Under the pieces are notes generated by a model. The model was not told the DNA's origin, ran no database searches, and was given only the letters and a program-made list of their open reading frames with translations. The position numbers and the translations under genes are program-made. 29,117 nucleotides of DNA. It comes from a virus. The DNA lies in the IMG/VR virus record IMGVR_UViG_3300021437_000069, positions 1-29,117 of that record; one strand, 5' to 3'. This document shows, one piece after another, positions 1-7,466 of the stretch (position 1 is its first letter; each line of letters starts with the position of its first letter).

Positions 1-595
1 CTGTCGGCAGGGTGATCTCGCCGGGACCGGGTTTTTTACCATGCACCAGGACAGCACCCTCAGCGTTCACAATGATCGAGCCTGCGGCTGCCTGCGACAG
101 CTTCAAAAAGCCGTCGTCGATCTTGAGCAAGAGGTCATTCGGATCAGTATTGCCGGTGATACTCGTATCTCCCGCAATGGCGAGCTGTTCAAAGTCACGA
201 CCGATCTGGTCAGCCGCCTCTTGATAAAGCGTCTGCTCTAATCCAGCGCCCTCAACGGTGTTCTCCAGCATGTCCGTCGTAAAGCCCCACTTAGAGTGAG
301 TCTTTAAGGCGCTGTAGCCCACCTTTGAGGTCGTAATGCCAAAGGTATCCGCAATCACGGTCTGGCCTTCCGCAGCGGCGCGAGTGATCGGATGAGCAGA
401 TTTGATCTTGTAGATCTCCCCGACCTTGTTAGTGACCGATTTTGTGCTGATCGCTCCCAACAACACGGATGGGATTTGCAACAGGCGGATGAACTCTTGA
501 GCCTGTTGCAGGTTTAATTTGCCTTCCGTTACGTTGTTGGTCGCAATCGCTTTCTTTAACTGTTCCAGTTGTTCTGTGGAAAAAGTTTCACTCAT
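1..595 (-). CDS. Major capsid protein, HK97-type (3' end missing)
   Basis: This is the N-terminal part of a phage major capsid protein; the gene continues past the left edge of the window. Translation from the ATG at 595 gives about 198 residues. They open with a charged helical arm (MSETFSTEQLEQLKKAI), followed by a stretch with EGQTVIADTFGITTSKV and QEAADQIGRDFEQLAIAGD. This resembles the E-loop/P-domain start of HK97-fold shells such as PBSX XkdG. The start has a good site (AAGGGAG, 6 bases upstream). It lies 10 bases downstream of the protease/scaffold gene, the usual order portal-protease-capsid. The first 30 residues are nearly repeated in the protein at 6822-7298. The capsid call comes from motif style and gene order, with no database match. 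Confidence 0.85.
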   Translation of the reverse strand, partial: MSETFSTEQLEQLKKAIATNNVTEGKLNLQQAQEFIRLLQIPSVLLGAISTKSVTNKVGEIYKIKSAHPITRAAAEGQTVIADTFGITTSKVGYSALKTHSKWGFTTDMLENTVEGAGLEQTLYQEAADQIGRDFEQLAIAGDTSITGNTDPNDLLLKIDDGFLKLSQAAAGSIIVNAEGAVLVHGKKPGPGEITLPT

Positions 596-605
596 GGTGG
601 CTCCC

Positions 606-1070
606 TTATTGTGCAACGCCTAACTTCGGCATCTGCACTTGACCGTTATTCGCCCCGTTCGGGACGATCGCCGCAAATTTCTTCACAGCGGACTCCGGAC
701 CGTATTCCATAATGGCCTTCTGCAATGCCTCGAATTGCTTACCCTGCAAAGCAAATGCAGCCTTCAAGGTCTCAATGTCTTTCCCTTGAGTCTCCAGAGC
801 CTTGACCTGTGCCTCCGACTTCGTGCCTTGCTCTTTAAGCTGCTTAGAGACCTCGGCCAACTGATCGGTCGCCGTCTTTAGGCCTTGAACTAGTACCCCG
901 TCGGCCTGCGGCGGCTGGGTTTTTTCGGCTTTTTCTTTGCCAAGAGTGTCTCCTAACTGCTTCATGCCTGTTTGCAGCTCGGAGAGACCTTTTTCTACGA
1001 AGCCTTTCAGGTCTTTCACGAGCTTGTCTTGCTCATCGACTCGCTTAGTCAATGTTTCCAACTCATTCAT
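606..1070 (-). CDS. Possible internal in-frame scaffold protein start
   Basis: Inside the protease gene, in the same frame, an ATG at 1070 (MNELETLTKRVDEQ) begins exactly where the coiled-coil scaffold part begins. It is preceded by GAGGTGACGCT, a better ribosome site than the one at the gene's own start. It would yield a separate 154-residue scaffold protein with the same C-terminus. This is the arrangement known for lambda C/Nu3 and related protease-scaffold pairs. The sequence shows the start and the SD; use of the start is inferred. Confidence 0.5.
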   Translation of the reverse strand: MNELETLTKRVDEQDKLVKDLKGFVEKGLSELQTGMKQLGDTLGKEKAEKTQPPQADGVLVQGLKTATDQLAEVSKQLKEQGTKSEAQVKALETQGKDIETLKAAFALQGKQFEALQKAIMEYGPESAVKKFAAIVPNGANNGQVQMPKLGVAQ

Positions 1071-2018
1071 AGCGTCACCTCTATCAGAATCACTAGGATT
1101 GGTTTTCTTCGAGCTGTATCTCGCCAAAATTGCTTCTAATTCCTTTTTCGCTTCCGCCAGAATGTCAGAAGGAACCCCCTGCACCTGCGGAAGCCTCGAC
1201 AACGCATTACGCACCCCATTTAGATTGATCGTGCCATTGGGTTCTTTATAGGGAAGGTGCAAATCGTCTTTGATCACGGCCCGGTTTTCTTTCTTAGCCT
1301 GCGCTCTGGCCCAGCGTGCGATCGCCTCCGGCACCGCCCGCAATAATTCCTCGACGCTGAAACGGCTCTTCGAGCCGTCCCACGGCGCGTTACTGATCGC
1401 TTTCACTTCGGCGTCCATTGACTTGAGACTGATCGACTTGATCGCGGTCGCATCCCCCGGCATTGATTCCGGTGAGACGACCTGTCCGAAGAGACGCAAA
1501 ATGAGCGCCATTTCCTCATGGCTTAAATTGGAGAGCACCATCTCTCCGGTCTCTGCATTCACTTCTACTTTTTGTTGATCGAGCATTTTGTACCCCTGAA
1601 AATAAGCTCCCTGGTTCGCCGGTGTCTTCGTGAGCGAAATCTCATTCAGCAGAAGCTTGTGAAACGATCGGATTCCCTTCTCTTTACTGGTCCATTCGTT
1701 CGCAAAATCAAAGCCAACGGAAAAGGAATTAAGCCTTCCGTCCGCTACCATCTGTCCGGCCTCTGGATCGGTGACATTTCCCTCAATCCAGAGGCCGCTC
1801 TTATCCATTTGCAGATTGGCAGCCTCGCCTACCTGTTTATTCCCATGCTCCAGCATGATCTTGCGGTTGCCCTGAGTGAGGTAATGAGCAACGGCCGCAG
1901 GCCATGCCTCGGCCTTAATTTCTTCCCCCTGTCGATCGACGACAGGAATACTCGCAAAGCCCCATACCTTCTTGGCGGGAGCGTTATAGGCTTTTATCTC
2001 AAGGTACAGTCGGTCCAT
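606..2018 (-). CDS. Prohead protease (XkdF/S78-like) with C-terminal scaffold region
   Basis: This is a 470-residue head maturation protease. The N-terminal domain shows the S78-type pattern: GFASIPVVDRQGE near the start, the MLEHG histidine (about H58), LNSFSVGF with the likely nucleophile serine (about S100), and LLLNEISLTKTPAN (about E126). A middle part (WDGSKSRFS ... DLHLPYKEPNGTINLNGVRNA) is a segment often seen in phage proteases of this type. The last 150 residues are a charged, Q/K/E-rich coiled coil that probably scaffolds the shell and is then cut away. An ATG at 2018 is preferred to a TTG at 2111, because the domain starts there and it overlaps the portal gene by only 20 bases. 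No strong SD is seen for either. Family assignment is good; the catalytic residues are inferred. Confidence 0.85.
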   Translation of the reverse strand: MDRLYLEIKAYNAPAKKVWGFASIPVVDRQGEEIKAEAWPAAVAHYLTQGNRKIMLEHGNKQVGEAANLQMDKSGLWIEGNVTDPEAGQMVADGRLNSFSVGFDFANEWTSKEKGIRSFHKLLLNEISLTKTPANQGAYFQGYKMLDQQKVEVNAETGEMVLSNLSHEEMALILRLFGQVVSPESMPGDATAIKSISLKSMDAEVKAISNAPWDGSKSRFSVEELLRAVPEAIARWARAQAKKENRAVIKDDLHLPYKEPNGTINLNGVRNALSRLPQVQGVPSDILAEAKKELEAILARYSSKKTNPSDSDRGDAMNELETLTKRVDEQDKLVKDLKGFVEKGLSELQTGMKQLGDTLGKEKAEKTQPPQADGVLVQGLKTATDQLAEVSKQLKEQGTKSEAQVKALETQGKDIETLKAAFALQGKQFEALQKAIMEYGPESAVKKFAAIVPNGANNGQVQMPKLGVAQ

Positions 2019-3489
2019 CGCTAGAGAGACTAGGACTGGGGACCGTCGCTCCGGGTTGGGGTGACCCTTGTTGTGGTTTAGGCGCGAGAGGTATTCCACT
2101 ATTTGCGTCAATGGGAACCCCCCCGCTGTTTATCAAGTTGCGATCGCCACCCTCGACGGCGGGTAGTCCTAGTTTTGCTAATCTCTGGTTGATCGTGAGC
2201 ACGCCGCGATCCTGTAAGCCGTCGTCGATCTTCGATTGCTCGGCAAGGTTCGCTAAGCTCACGGGTCGTAACTCTAAATTCCAATCCTCAATGCCAAACG
2301 CCAGGCGGTTGATCCTCTGGGTAAGCACCCGGTTAAAGGCTTTCGAGCGCGGTATGAAATAGGTGTCATGGAATATCGCAAACTGTGCTTCCAGTTCTCC
2401 CTGAGAGGCTTGTCGCTGGCCGCGACCCTGAATATCTAGTAAGAGTGGCGGGATTCCATGAGAGCGAGCAATCTTTTGCTCAGCCACTGCGTCATATTCT
2501 GTGAATAAGGCCGGACTAAATTCAGTGGCCAATTTTTCTACTTGGATTTCTACGCCGGGAGGCAAGTCCAGTTTTAGGACAGCCTTCCCACCTTGAACCT
2601 CTCTACCAAAGAACTTTTTCAGTGATTCTTCCGATTCCACGTCATTCGGGTCGGCATTCTTAAAAATGAAGGCCAGCGGCACGACTCCCATGCGAGCGAG
2701 CTGGCGCACGAGAAATTCATCAGCTTTTTCACTACCAAGGATCTGACGAAGGTTGGTGATCACCGAAGGAATGCCGTAATAGCCAGAGCTGGGGTGATAT
2801 TCTCCCATGTGGATCATTTCGGTCACTAGCTTTCCCTCAAAACGGCGACGATCGCTTGACAAATCCCCGGCTCGGCGGAAATAGGCGACTATCTTCCCGT
2901 CGATCATTTGTGCAAAACCCATAGGGTGCTCGTCCGGCAGAATCAACATGGTCGAGGCCGGTGCGTGATTGATCTGCTTGATCTGACCGTTGTTGCGGGG
3001 AATGACTTCCATAAAACAGTTGCCGGTGGTCTGATAATCCACCTCGCAGCGTTTCAGCACTTCTTCCATGCCAAGGTCTGGGTTAAAATCCTCGTGATAA
3101 AATCTGAGTAATTCTTTCGGTGGGGTGGTATCAGTGCTCGTGGCGATCGGACTTTTTACCAGTTTTATTCCGCCGAAAGCGATCGATTTGGCCTTGAACT
3201 CGACAGCGGCATAATGCGCCGGGTGATTCGTGAACAGGATCGATAGCCATGACAGGGGAAAGGGAGGCTTGACCGGTTCTGGGTATTTCCGGTTAAGATC
3301 GGTCAGGTTGATAATAGATTCGCGCTGGCTGGGATAATTGACGACTTGCTGTTCTGTAAGTCCTTGAGGCTGCTGCGGACCCGGAACTTCTGTGATAATG
3401 AACGTCTTCTGTCCCAGCATCTGCTCATCGGCGGGGGTTATTTCCTGTCCGAAGCTCTGCACGACAATTTTCTTAACGCTATCGCCCAT
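1999..3489 (-). CDS. Phage portal protein
   Basis: This is a 496-residue portal, the dodecameric ring at the capsid vertex through which DNA is packaged. Recognisable parts are PLSWLSILFTNHPAHYAAVEFKAKSIAFGG near residue 80, GNCFMEVIPRNNGQI, HMGEYHPSSGYYGIPSV (the usual portal crown/wing stretch) and QGELEAQFAIFHDTYFIPR near the C-terminus. The tail is rich in P and S. An ATG at 3489 is chosen, 17 bases after the terminase stop. A GTG at 3552 would extend it back into the terminase gene. The family is HK97/PBSX-like by pattern and by position between large terminase and protease. The SD is weak, so translation is probably coupled. Confidence 0.88.
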   Translation of the reverse strand: MGDSVKKIVVQSFGQEITPADEQMLGQKTFIITEVPGPQQPQGLTEQQVVNYPSQRESIINLTDLNRKYPEPVKPPFPLSWLSILFTNHPAHYAAVEFKAKSIAFGGIKLVKSPIATSTDTTPPKELLRFYHEDFNPDLGMEEVLKRCEVDYQTTGNCFMEVIPRNNGQIKQINHAPASTMLILPDEHPMGFAQMIDGKIVAYFRRAGDLSSDRRRFEGKLVTEMIHMGEYHPSSGYYGIPSVITNLRQILGSEKADEFLVRQLARMGVVPLAFIFKNADPNDVESEESLKKFFGREVQGGKAVLKLDLPPGVEIQVEKLATEFSPALFTEYDAVAEQKIARSHGIPPLLLDIQGRGQRQASQGELEAQFAIFHDTYFIPRSKAFNRVLTQRINRLAFGIEDWNLELRPVSLANLAEQSKIDDGLQDRGVLTINQRLAKLGLPAVEGGDRNLINSGGVPIDANSGIPLAPKPQQGSPQPGATVPSPSLSSDGPTVP

Positions 3490-3506
3490 GCCTGAAGCAC
3501 TAGGAG

Positions 3507-4007
3507 TTAGAGCGAGCTGACCTTGATCTTGGCACCCCCCCCTCGACTGCACACCGCTGAATAAGTCAAAGCGATCGCCGTCACCAGATCGTCATGCTCC
3601 CCAGAGGGAGCCCCATAAGAGGTAAGGCCGGTCGCCGTCTCGTGCTTTTCATAGGCCAAGAGTTGTTTTTCGAGTTCTACATGATCCGGCCAAGAGAGGT
3701 CTTCTTCCTCAAGGCCAATACGCAGGCGGTCCATCATCGCCGCCTTTGGCTGGCTCTTCATTTGTATGCCGACCACGCCGGTCATGCCCTCAGCGCGTAA
3801 GGCTTGGGTAATCGGGTCTCCCACCGAGCCGCCGGTCGCGTCAATAAAGCAGATTGGCTTAAAATACTGTTCCCAGATCAGTTTGATCCGACTCTTTTGC
3901 TCACCCCAGCCCCCCTGAAATTGTTTCAGGTAGACCAAACCGTTATTGGCTAGGTCAAAAATGGCGACCGCGCTAAAGTCCCGCACCCTTCCTAAGTCCA
4001 CCCCCAT
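3507..4007 (-). CDS. Large terminase, C-terminal nuclease half (separated by in-frame TAA)
   Basis: These 166 residues form the RNase H-like nuclease domain of the large terminase. It starts with GVDLGRVRDFSAVAIFD (first metal aspartate), then FIDATGGSVGD (second acidic site), and ends with GEHDDLVTAIALTYS (third). It is in the same frame as the ATPase half upstream: only the TAA at 4032-4034 and eight sense codons lie between that stop and this ATG. The ATG has no SD in front of it, which suggests this was one protein of about 440 residues that a single codon now interrupts. It may be made by readthrough, by weak re-initiation, or not at all. A sequencing or assembly error is also possible. 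Confidence 0.85.
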   Translation of the reverse strand: MGVDLGRVRDFSAVAIFDLANNGLVYLKQFQGGWGEQKSRIKLIWEQYFKPICFIDATGGSVGDPITQALRAEGMTGVVGIQMKSQPKAAMMDRLRIGLEEEDLSWPDHVELEKQLLAYEKHETATGLTSYGAPSGEHDDLVTAIALTYSAVCSRGGGAKIKVSSL

Positions 4008-4031
4008 TGCATAGCGGTGTCCCAGAATCGG

Positions 4032-4835
4032 TTAAGAGTAACCAAAGGCGGGGTTAGAAAATTCCCCGCGTCGGCATTGCGAAATAGCCCACGGCGGGAA
4101 GGCTTGGCCGGAAAACTCAAGGAATTGCGCATAAATCTCTTGCGAGACCCACGTCTTGTCCTTGCCACGACACATGGTTTTAATGACTTCGGGATCGAGA
4201 TAGGGGTTATCGAACGAAGTGTAGCGCCAAGAGCGCCAGTCAGGGTCTTTCAATAAATTCTGTTTTACCGTCACGCCGTTCGTACACATTACGCAACCTA
4301 CCCCGCCGCAAGTCCTACAAGGCAGCTCGATCGAGTCCTGACCTTTGTTGAACCAGTCATAGAAATGGTTGCGACCTTTAGGACTGCTGCCGAAATTAGC
4401 CCAACCGTTGTTATCCATGAGTCCAAATTCGACAATGCTCCAAATATCAGGCGGGAAGTGAGCCGCCTCGTCGATCGTGACTATAATCAAGTCCGCACCG
4501 ACCGAGCGTAAATTGTCCGGCTCTTCAGAGGTCTTAAACTCTAGCCGAGACCCCCACCGGAACGTAATATCTCTTTCAGTGACTCGATATTTCTTGATAT
4601 GAGGCTCGTAGAGTCGCAATGCCTCTTCCCAGATCGGACGCAACTGCTTATAGGTCTTCGAGATATACCAGCCAATATAGCCTGGATATTCGTAAAGTTT
4701 TAGGAAATCCTCGGCCAACAGACAGGTGCTTTTCCCCCATCTTCGCCCTGCTACGAGCAATTTCCTTTTTTCCTCCGCCTTATGGAAATGCAGTTGGCCC
4801 CGGTGAGGCTTGTAATTGAGGGAAACGGAACTCAT
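4032..4835 (-). CDS. Large terminase, N-terminal ATPase half, with a zinc-knuckle insert
   Basis: This is the ATPase motor domain of the packaging terminase, 267 residues. Walker A is GRRWGKST (30-37). LIIVTIDEAAH (about 116-126) carries Walker B and the catalytic glutamate, and NFGSSPKGRNHFYDWF is the usual coupling motif. After it comes an unusual DnaJ-type cysteine cluster, CRTCGGVGCVMC (C173, C176, C181, C184), likely to bind zinc. The frame ends at TAA 4032-4034, in the linker before the nuclease domain (see 3507-4007). The ATG at 4835 abuts the stop of the upstream gene with no gap, so translation is probably coupled. Normal large terminases of this type have both domains in one chain. 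Confidence 0.9.
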   Translation of the reverse strand: MSSVSLNYKPHRGQLHFHKAEEKRKLLVAGRRWGKSTCLLAEDFLKLYEYPGYIGWYISKTYKQLRPIWEEALRLYEPHIKKYRVTERDITFRWGSRLEFKTSEEPDNLRSVGADLIIVTIDEAAHFPPDIWSIVEFGLMDNNGWANFGSSPKGRNHFYDWFNKGQDSIELPCRTCGGVGCVMCTNGVTVKQNLLKDPDWRSWRYTSFDNPYLDPEVIKTMCRGKDKTWVSQEIYAQFLEFSGQAFPPWAISQCRRGEFSNPAFGYS

Positions 4836-5171
4836 TTAGGGTGGGGGTGTGTAGAGGTTAAGAATCTCGTAGGTGCGCTCGATCAGTTGATCGGGAACTT
4901 GAAAGCTACCCCGCAGCTCGATCTCATAGCGCACCGAGGGGATACCGGCCACATCCCACTCGTAATCGTAAATGCCGTCCTGAACTTTGCGCATCAGCGC
5001 ATGGCTTACGATCGCTTTCCCCGTATAGTCGCTGATCGTGATATAGAGCTTGTCTTGATCTGGGTTCAGTAATGCACCGTTAGCGTCCTCATCGACGATC
5101 ACCCACCGTAGACGACTATGGCTGCTCGACAGCAGTTTCTTCTCCGGTCTCGACAATATGTTTGGTCTCAC
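4836..5171 (-). CDS. Small head-operon protein, probable beta-sandwich
   Basis: This is a 111-residue protein between the two terminase genes. The body (WVIVDEDANGALLNP ... LYITISDYTGKAIVSHALM ... DGIYDYEWDVAG ... YEIELRG) has alternating strands and the DGxYxYxW pattern seen in small Ig-like phage structural proteins. No family name can be given. The GTG at 5171 has a GGGAG site ten bases upstream and overlaps the upstream gene by 56 bases; a later start at an internal GTG is possible. The stop touches the terminase ATG directly. The function is unknown; a role in packaging or head completion is only suggested by position. Confidence 0.65.
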   Translation of the reverse strand: MRPNILSRPEKKLLSSSHSRLRWVIVDEDANGALLNPDQDKLYITISDYTGKAIVSHALMRKVQDGIYDYEWDVAGIPSVRYEIELRGSFQVPDQLIERTYEILNLYTPPP

Positions 5172-5583
5172 GCGGCTTCGTCTCCCTTTTGCGGTGCTTT
5201 AAGGGTTTGCGTTCTACTTGGAAAATGACCGCACCCGGCCCGCTGGTCGCCGCGCTCTCGCTATCCACTGGAATTTCTTTGAGTGCTCGGATCGCCGCCC
5301 CTAAGTCTTTCGGCTGAATCGCGCCCGACAGCACTTGCGATAGAAGCATTTTGCCCGCGATGCGCTGTGAGTCTTCAGGACTTAGGTCGTCCTTCTGGAG
5401 CAGCGTCTCTATTTCCTCATTCACGGCGGCGACTTTGATCTGCAAGCGCAACTGAAACAACTTTTCTTTCTTGCGTAGCGCCGCCTCTATTTCTTTAGAG
5501 AGCCGCTGCTCTTTCTCTTTGTCCGCCGTGGCAATCGCTTCGTTGATCTCTCGCCTCAATGCTTCTATACTCATCGCACCCAT
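5116..5583 (-). CDS. Small terminase subunit candidate
   Basis: These 155 residues make up the first gene of the packaging/head operon. The N-terminal third is a long charged helix (EALRREINEAIATADKEKEQ...), likely a coiled coil. Then comes QRIAGKMLLSQVLSGAIQPKD LGAAIRALKEIP, the helical segment typical of small terminase or terminase-associated proteins, and a basic, polar tail. A clear N-terminal DNA-binding HTH was not recognised, so the call rests on position just upstream of the large terminase, size and helical content. The ATG at 5583 is used; a second ATG three codons later is equally possible. Confidence 0.55.
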   Translation of the reverse strand: MGAMSIEALRREINEAIATADKEKEQRLSKEIEAALRKKEKLFQLRLQIKVAAVNEEIETLLQKDDLSPEDSQRIAGKMLLSQVLSGAIQPKDLGAAIRALKEIPVDSESAATSGPGAVIFQVERKPLKHRKRETKPRETKHIVETGEETAVEQP

Positions 5584-5624
5584 AAGACTAGTGGGACCTT
5601 TGCTGTTAAGAGCGACAACGGGGG

Positions 5625-5654
5625 TTGACAGACAAATCAGGGTGGGTGTAAATT
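5625..5654 (+). promoter_or_regulatory. Promoter for the sigma-like gene
   Basis: TTGACA (5625-5630), an 18-base spacer, then TAAATT (5649-5654). It lies about 30 bases before the start of the plus-strand gene at 5682, in the 98-base gap between divergent genes. The same TTGAC-N18-TAAA layout is seen at 7346-7375. Confidence 0.6.
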
Positions 5655-5681
5655 GTGGTATCTTTCAACAAAGGCGGTTGA

Positions 5682-6515
5682 GTGCCACCTATGTTCAGCA
5701 AAGCCATTCGAGAGTTGTTGGCCGACCCGTCCGTCCAAGAATCCCCCAACGAACAAGTCCTTGCCTGGGTAGAGACCGTGCAAAATGGTAGGTTAATGCA
5801 AACTGTTTTGAATGAATATGCCTACCAGCATAGAGTTATCTCAGAGGCAGACCAAAAGCGGTGTGAAGCGCAAATTCTCGCGGGGGAAAAAGCCAGAGAA
5901 AGGATTCTCAAGTCCTTCCTAAAAGTAATCGCCAAGACCGCCGGACAATACGGCAAAGAGTACGGACATGAGGACGACTTGTTCCAGATCGGCGTGCAGG
6001 CCACTTATAAAGCGGTAGCTCACTTCAATAAATACAAAGGCAGTTCCTTCATTGCCTATTTGTATGCCTACCTGCAAGACGCCTTTGGCAAGCACAGCCG
6101 CCGCTACTGGCGCACCGGCGCTAACAAAGCCAGAGCCATGCTCACCGCCGACCTACCCCTATCAGAAAATAATGAAGAAGAAGTGGACGAAGAACGATTC
6201 CCCGACCCGCACCACTTTCGCTCACCCCACTCTGAGGGAAGACAACAATGGCTGCTCGAACAAATGCAAGCCTGGGTGGAGGAGCAGCCGACAGAAGAAA
6301 GAGATACGATCGTGCTCGCGTTCGGACTCTATGACGGGATTATGAGAACGAACGGCAATGTCTGCCAAATCCTGCGCAAACCCAAACCCCAAGTGAATCG
6401 AATCATTAAAAAAGCCAAGCAAGCGCTGAGAGAAAAGTTCCCTGCTTACTGCTCGGTGAACACCGGCGGACAACGCTCGCAGCGTCCCGTGTCCGGGTCT
6501 TTAACTAAGTGGTGA
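5682..6515 (+). CDS. Sigma-70-like transcription factor, late-gene regulator candidate
   Basis: This is a 277-residue protein with a sigma region-2-like segment (about residues 98-143: DDLFQIGVQATYKAVAHFN ... SFIAYLYAYLQDAFGKHSRR), matching the core-polymerase-binding and -10 helices. A weaker region-4-like helix pair lies near the end (about 205-250, NVCQILRKPKPQVNRIIKKAKQALREKF). The start is GTG at 5682, four bases after an AAAGGCGG site; an ATG three codons later is the alternative. It is transcribed away from the packaging/head operon, as expected for a phage factor that turns late genes on. The last 70 bases overlap the opposite-strand gene at 6446. The role is inferred; the family pattern in region 2 is clear. 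Confidence 0.7.
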   Translation: MPPMFSKAIRELLADPSVQESPNEQVLAWVETVQNGRLMQTVLNEYAYQHRVISEADQKRCEAQILAGEKARERILKSFLKVIAKTAGQYGKEYGHEDDLFQIGVQATYKAVAHFNKYKGSSFIAYLYAYLQDAFGKHSRRYWRTGANKARAMLTADLPLSENNEEEVDEERFPDPHHFRSPHSEGRQQWLLEQMQAWVEEQPTEERDTIVLAFGLYDGIMRTNGNVCQILRKPKPQVNRIIKKAKQALREKFPAYCSVNTGGQRSQRPVSGSLTKW

Positions 6516-6817
6516 AGCGGACAGATTTGATCCAGGTAGTCAGGCGGTTCGGGTTCTTTGAGGTCGTCTTTCGTGACCCCCATTTGTTTCACTATGTCAT
6601 GGCGCACCCTACGACCGTCGTAGGCGTCGCAGGCAAAGACGATCAGGTCACCGAGAGAGATTCCGAGCTTACCCGCCTTCTCGATCATTCGGTTCTTTTC
6701 GGTGCGGGTGAGCCGCACCCCGATCTCCACCGTGCGTCGTTCAGTGGTCATGGCCAATTTACGCTGGGGTCTGCCAGTGGGTCTACCCCCCGGATCAGCA
6801 GGCGGTTTCTTCCACAT
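6446..6817 (-). CDS. Ribbon-helix-helix-like DNA-binding protein
   Basis: This is a 123-residue basic protein. Residues about 25-65 (RRTVEIGVRLTRTEKNRMIEKAGKLGISLGDLIVFACDAY) read as one strand followed by two helices, the pattern of MobC/CopG-type ribbon-helix-helix proteins. A short cysteine/histidine group follows near the C-terminus (CPLHH ... CERCPP), possibly zinc-binding. The ATG at 6817 has AGGA nine bases upstream and lies four bases after the stop of the preceding gene, so the two are co-transcribed. It converges on the sigma-like gene with a 70-base overlap. It is one of few candidates in the window for the protein that binds the repeated CTCTAACNGTTAGAG palindrome; that link is conjecture. 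Confidence 0.65.
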   Translation of the reverse strand: MWKKPPADPGGRPTGRPQRKLAMTTERRTVEIGVRLTRTEKNRMIEKAGKLGISLGDLIVFACDAYDGRRVRHDIVKQMGVTKDDLKEPEPPDYLDQICPLHHLVKDPDTGRCERCPPVFTEQ

Positions 6818-6821
6818 TGGT

Positions 6822-7298
6822 CTAGTCCTGGTAGGGGTCAAGCTGCATTTCAATGACGATTTCGTCCATTTTAATGCTCTCTGGATAGTCTATGACTATG
6901 ATTTTATTGTGTCCGGCCAAGACCCAATTCAACAATTGGTTGGCTAAATGATCCTCACACGCCAACTCAAGGGTGTCATTGGTATGCCAGTTGCTAAAAA
7001 CAAGCGTGAGCACACATTCGTCCCGATCGCCGCTAAAATCAACCAACCGCAAATGATAGTCGAGCGGCGTCAAGTATTGGCGCAAGGACACCAGAGATTG
7101 CACACTGCTATCCTCTGCCAGCACTCTCTTGACCAGACTTAGCACCCGGCCATGATCGGCGGGGTGTAAACGAGAATTATCCTCTTCTTCAACAAGCGGC
7201 ATGGCGCTAACGAACTCTTGTACCTGTTGCATATTTAATCTGCCTTCCGCCATGTTGTCAGTCGCAATTGTCTTCTTGAACTGTTCCAATGACTCCAT
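6822..7298 (-). CDS. Unknown protein carrying a copy of the capsid N-terminal arm
   Basis: This is a 158-residue acidic protein. Its first 30 residues (MESLEQFKKTIATDNM AEGRLNMQQVQEF) nearly repeat the first 35 of the major capsid protein (LEQLKKAIATNNV TEGKLNLQQAQEF). At DNA level, 7212-7289 matches 491-568 at about 63 of 78 bases by hand count. The rest (PADHGRVLSLVKRVLAEDSS ... LVDFSGDRDECVLTLVF ... KIIVIDYPESIKMDEIVIEMQL) shows no likeness to the capsid or to anything I recognise. The start has a strong GAGGTGAT site. It lies next to the integrase, far from the head operon. It could co-assemble with or disturb the shell, or be a relic of recombination. Confidence 0.75.
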   Translation of the reverse strand: MESLEQFKKTIATDNMAEGRLNMQQVQEFVSAMPLVEEEDNSRLHPADHGRVLSLVKRVLAEDSSVQSLVSLRQYLTPLDYHLRLVDFSGDRDECVLTLVFSNWHTNDTLELACEDHLANQLLNWVLAGHNKIIVIDYPESIKMDEIVIEMQLDPYQD

Positions 7299-7330
7299 AA
7301 GATCACCTCATCTAAGAGTAGTCTGTAACT

Positions 7331-7345
7331 CTCTCACTGTTAGAG
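7331..7345. promoter_or_regulatory. Operator-like palindrome, copy 1
   Basis: CTCTCACTGTTAGAG, one mismatch from the perfect palindrome CTCTAACNGTTAGAG that recurs at 16177, 18817, 22477 and 22597. It touches the -35 box at 7346, so a bound regulator would block that promoter. It also lies 33 bases upstream of the minus-strand gene starting at 7298. Confidence 0.6.
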
Positions 7346-7375
7346 TTGACTTGTTCGGGACACTTAGTGTAAAGT
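7346..7375 (+). promoter_or_regulatory. Promoter upstream of the attachment/integrase region
   Basis: TTGACT (7346-7351), 18-base spacer, TAAAGT (7370-7375). It resembles the promoter at 5625-5654 and has the operator-like palindrome on its upstream side. It could give a transcript with a 250-base leader through the tRNA-like region to the integrase. Confidence 0.5.
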
Positions 7376-7396
7376 AGCACCCTAAATTCAGGCAGT

Positions 7397-7408
7397 TCTA
7401 AGGTCTTT
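7397..7408 (+). repeat. Direct repeat flanking the attachment region, left copy
   Basis: TCTAAGGTCTTT, repeated exactly at 7623-7634. The two copies bracket both tRNA-like fragments and sit just before the integrase start, as arm-type integrase-binding sites often do. Confidence 0.5.
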
Positions 7409-7466
7409 CAGTGAGGATATTTGAGGTTTATGCAGATTGGTAGGCGCTTTTAGTAAAACATGAAAT

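Noticed and set aside
3507-4835. Recoded TAA as a sense codon in this phage
   Set aside because: Several other genes here use TAA as an ordinary stop and no other essential gene is interrupted by an in-frame TAA, so a single event at this site is simpler.
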